DNA from: Lomentospora prolificans | Lineage: Eukaryota; Ascomycota; Sordariomycetes; Microascales; Microascaceae | DNA length: 64,000 nucleotides | Assembly: GCA_029532625.1 (NCBI GenBank) | Contig: JARFXM010000011.1 | Location: forward strand, 4,725,501 to 4,789,500 | Direction: 5' to 3' | Shown: piece by piece, positions 62,186-64,000 of the stretch | Position numbering within the stretch: the stretch's first letter is position 1 | Layout: every line of letters begins with the position of its first letter | Translations under genes and position numbers: made by a program | Notes under the pieces: model-generated | The model's database searches: none | Seen by the model: the letters and a program-made list of their open reading frames with translations, nothing else | What the model was told of the DNA's origin: nothing

Positions 62186-64000
62186 ATGTACAAATGCAAC
62201 GTGTGCGGTAAAAGCTATGCAGGCCGAACTTCCCTAGCTCGCCATACACTCAACCACCAAAAGAAGAAGCAGCACGTCTGCGAGACATGTGGCGTCATCT
62301 TCTACCGGAGGGACCTCCTGTCCCGGCACCTCAAGCTGCATACCCGCGCACCATGGGAATCCGACACCGGATCCAGCGCGCAGTCCACGGTACCTGGCGG
62401 AAACCCCGAGCCGCGAAAGCGGTGCCATACCGCTTGCAATAGGTGCCGGGAGCTGAGGATCAAGTGTAGTGGGGTCAACCCTTGCGAGTCTTGCTCGAAG
62501 GCGGGTCAGGCGTGCCAATATGATAATCGGCAGTCGCGTCGGCTAAGCCATCTCCCCGCCCAGTTTCAGACTACCGATATGGAGGTAGATCGCCCCGACG
62601 TCGACGGAGCGGCCGGTCATCAACAACCCTATCATTACGACGGCAATCGCCAGGCTTCCGCCGCCTTTCTCCTAGCCCCGGCTCCTGAAGGTCCCGCCAT
62701 CCCAACCCTTGAAGAGACGACCTTAGCCCCAGCAGCAGATCCAGCAATGCCGGACATCTCTTCAAACACGGGTGCTGCCTCTGTACCAGTAGCCACGGAC
62801 CATTTTCGAGGTTTGGAGGACCCCACTGACCATCCGATCATTGACAATCCAGAGCCCTTAGAACCAATGGGTGCTCAGCTTCACGCGCATCAGCCAGCAG
62901 ACCCGGTCTTCTGGCCTTGGCTCCATGAAAGTCTCTATCTCCCCAGCAGTTATGACGACTTGATGTTTGATGCACTACCCGGCCACGGAGTACTTAATCA
63001 GTCCCTGGGATCAAACCTCGCCGACTCGGAAATGGCCGAATACACCGGTAACGGGGCCTTTCCCTTGAATGGCCAGCACACCGAGATGCCCGGCTGCCGC
63101 CCCTCAACAGCAAGGCAGAGTCCAGCTTGCGCTACCCCTCGTGAGCCCGCCGGTTCATTACTGAACTGTGATGATACTCGGCCAACGTGCAACGGCGCAA
63201 GTTTTATTGCCGCTAGTTCTCGACGGTCAGACTCTCCATACTCAGGCCACGCAGGACGGATCCGTGTCGTGGAAGAGCTCGTCGCATATGCCTCCAGATA
63301 CAAAGAACGGCAGGGAACGCCAGTAGGCCATGCGAGCTTCTGGAGTGACATGTCCGAGAAAGTGAAAGAGGCCTTCGAGATTGATACGGATTCTAATATA
63401 ACACCCGAGGTCCCACTACTTGACCACTTTGTCAACCTCTTCCTACGGCACTTTGATCCTCTCTGGCCTTTATTCAGCCCGCAGAATTTGGACATCCATC
63501 AACTCCATCCCTTATTATACCTTGTGCTCACGACAATCGGCGCAATGTACTGCGACCAAAAATCTAGCAACTACGGGAACATGATGCACGGTAGTGTCAG
63601 AATGTGTTTGATGAGCCCACTAGAGTTGGACAGCCCCGACGGTGACCTGATGTGGCTCGCGCAGGCTCGTGTATCCACGCAAATGGCCACACTTTATTTC
63701 GGACAGCCAAGGGCCTTTTCGTACGCCCAACATCTTGGGGCCCTCCTTGCTGCCCAGGTGAGGAGGATGGACCTCTTCTCGGATGCGTACACGAAATGCA
63801 GCATGGCTGAGTTCCAAAATCCGGCAGCGTCAGACCAGGACCGGCTTGCAGTTTGGCTACGGCTAGAGGCCCGGCGTCGACTGGCCTTTGCCATCTTCAG
63901 AGCAGAGTCGTATACAAGTATCCTTCTTCACGCTCGGCCCTTGGTGTGGTTAGGAGAAATCGACTTGGCCTTCCCTTCCTGCGAAACGGTCTGGAGGAGC
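62186..64000 (+). CDS. Hybrid C2H2 / Zn2Cys6 transcription factor (3' end beyond window)
   Basis: Nuclear DNA-binding regulator; 605 codons are open to the window edge with no stop. Two C2H2 fingers come first: C4-x2-C7 with H20/H24, and C32-x2-C35 with H48/H52. After a linker comes a Zn2Cys6 cluster with C84, C87, C94, C100, C103 and C110 (CNRCRELRIKC, then NPCESCSKAGQAC). Residues of about 120-400 are acidic and Pro/Ser-rich. From about residue 410 a fungal_trans-type region begins (LLDHFVNLFLRHFDPLWPLF, then LHPLLYLVLTTIGAMY and RRRLAFAIF). Proteins with both finger types are a known fungal class. Its place beside the dioxygenase and transporter suggests it controls them (inference). No intron is needed within the visible part. 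Confidence 0.88.
   Translation, partial: MYKCNVCGKSYAGRTSLARHTLNHQKKKQHVCETCGVIFYRRDLLSRHLKLHTRAPWESDTGSSAQSTVPGGNPEPRKRCHTACNRCRELRIKCSGVNPCESCSKAGQACQYDNRQSRRLSHLPAQFQTTDMEVDRPDVDGAAGHQQPYHYDGNRQASAAFLLAPAPEGPAIPTLEETTLAPAADPAMPDISSNTGAASVPVATDHFRGLEDPTDHPIIDNPEPLEPMGAQLHAHQPADPVFWPWLHESLYLPSSYDDLMFDALPGHGVLNQSLGSNLADSEMAEYTGNGAFPLNGQHTEMPGCRPSTARQSPACATPREPAGSLLNCDDTRPTCNGASFIAASSRRSDSPYSGHAGRIRVVEELVAYASRYKERQGTPVGHASFWSDMSEKVKEAFEIDTDSNITPEVPLLDHFVNLFLRHFDPLWPLFSPQNLDIHQLHPLLYLVLTTIGAMYCDQKSSNYGNMMHGSVRMCLMSPLELDSPDGDLMWLAQARVSTQMATLYFGQPRAFSYAQHLGALLAAQVRRMDLFSDAYTKCSMAEFQNPAASDQDRLAVWLRLEARRRLAFAIFRAESYTSILLHARPLVWLGEIDLAFPSCETVWRS

Overview
This window reads as nuclear DNA of a filamentous ascomycete (Pezizomycotina, probably Sordariomycetes-like). 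The recognisable genes are interrupted by short spliceosomal introns of about 50-100 nt with fungal GTAAGT/GTATGT-type donors. The gene content is typical of this group: an AA9 polysaccharide monooxygenase, DUF7136, DUF3716 and DUF7704 proteins, NmrA-like and Gre2-like reductases, an ACS-type major facilitator and a Zn2Cys6 regulator. No rRNA, tRNA, CRISPR array or prokaryotic operon signal was seen. The species cannot be told from the sequence alone.

Layout. 0.8-18 kb holds ordinary dispersed genes: AA9 LPMO (+), a frame-shifted DUF7704 membrane protein (-), an NmrA-like protein (+), a decayed dynamin-like GTPase whose stalk segment has been inverted, a conserved multi-pass membrane protein (-), an extended SDR reductase (+), a small secreted protein (-), a stand-alone kinesin-type motor (+) and a GNAT acetyltransferase (-). 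18-34 kb is gene-poor and rich in relics: two probable solo LTRs, a decayed LysM/GH18 chitinase, one DUF7136 protein, an O-methyltransferase whose start codon lies 23 bp beyond one LTR, a repeat-rich secreted adhesin-like protein and a small OmdA-like protein. 36-46 kb holds a large secreted-start membrane protein, two neighbouring DUF3716 genes and a CorA-type magnesium transporter. 47.6-50 kb has two tandem DUF7136 paralogues of the 22-kb gene.

The most coherent unit is 51.5-64 kb. It contains an ACS-family transporter, an EthD-domain protein, a TfdB/phenol-hydroxylase-like flavoprotein, a fumarylacetoacetate-hydrolase-family enzyme, an extradiol (2,3-dihydroxybiphenyl dioxygenase-like) ring-cleavage enzyme and a hybrid C2H2/Zn2Cys6 regulator that runs off the window. 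Together they fit a catabolic cluster: import, ring hydroxylation, meta-cleavage, then hydrolysis or isomerisation of the cleavage product under a dedicated regulator. Fungi mostly cleave aromatic rings by the ortho route, so this is the best candidate here for an under-described system. The hydrolase and dioxygenase are divergently transcribed, and their shared promoter carries a perfect 12-bp inverted repeat; another perfect 11-bp inverted repeat lies upstream of the transporter.

Exon boundaries were worked out by hand from splice consensus and reading phase. The substrate and pathway role of the cluster are inferred.
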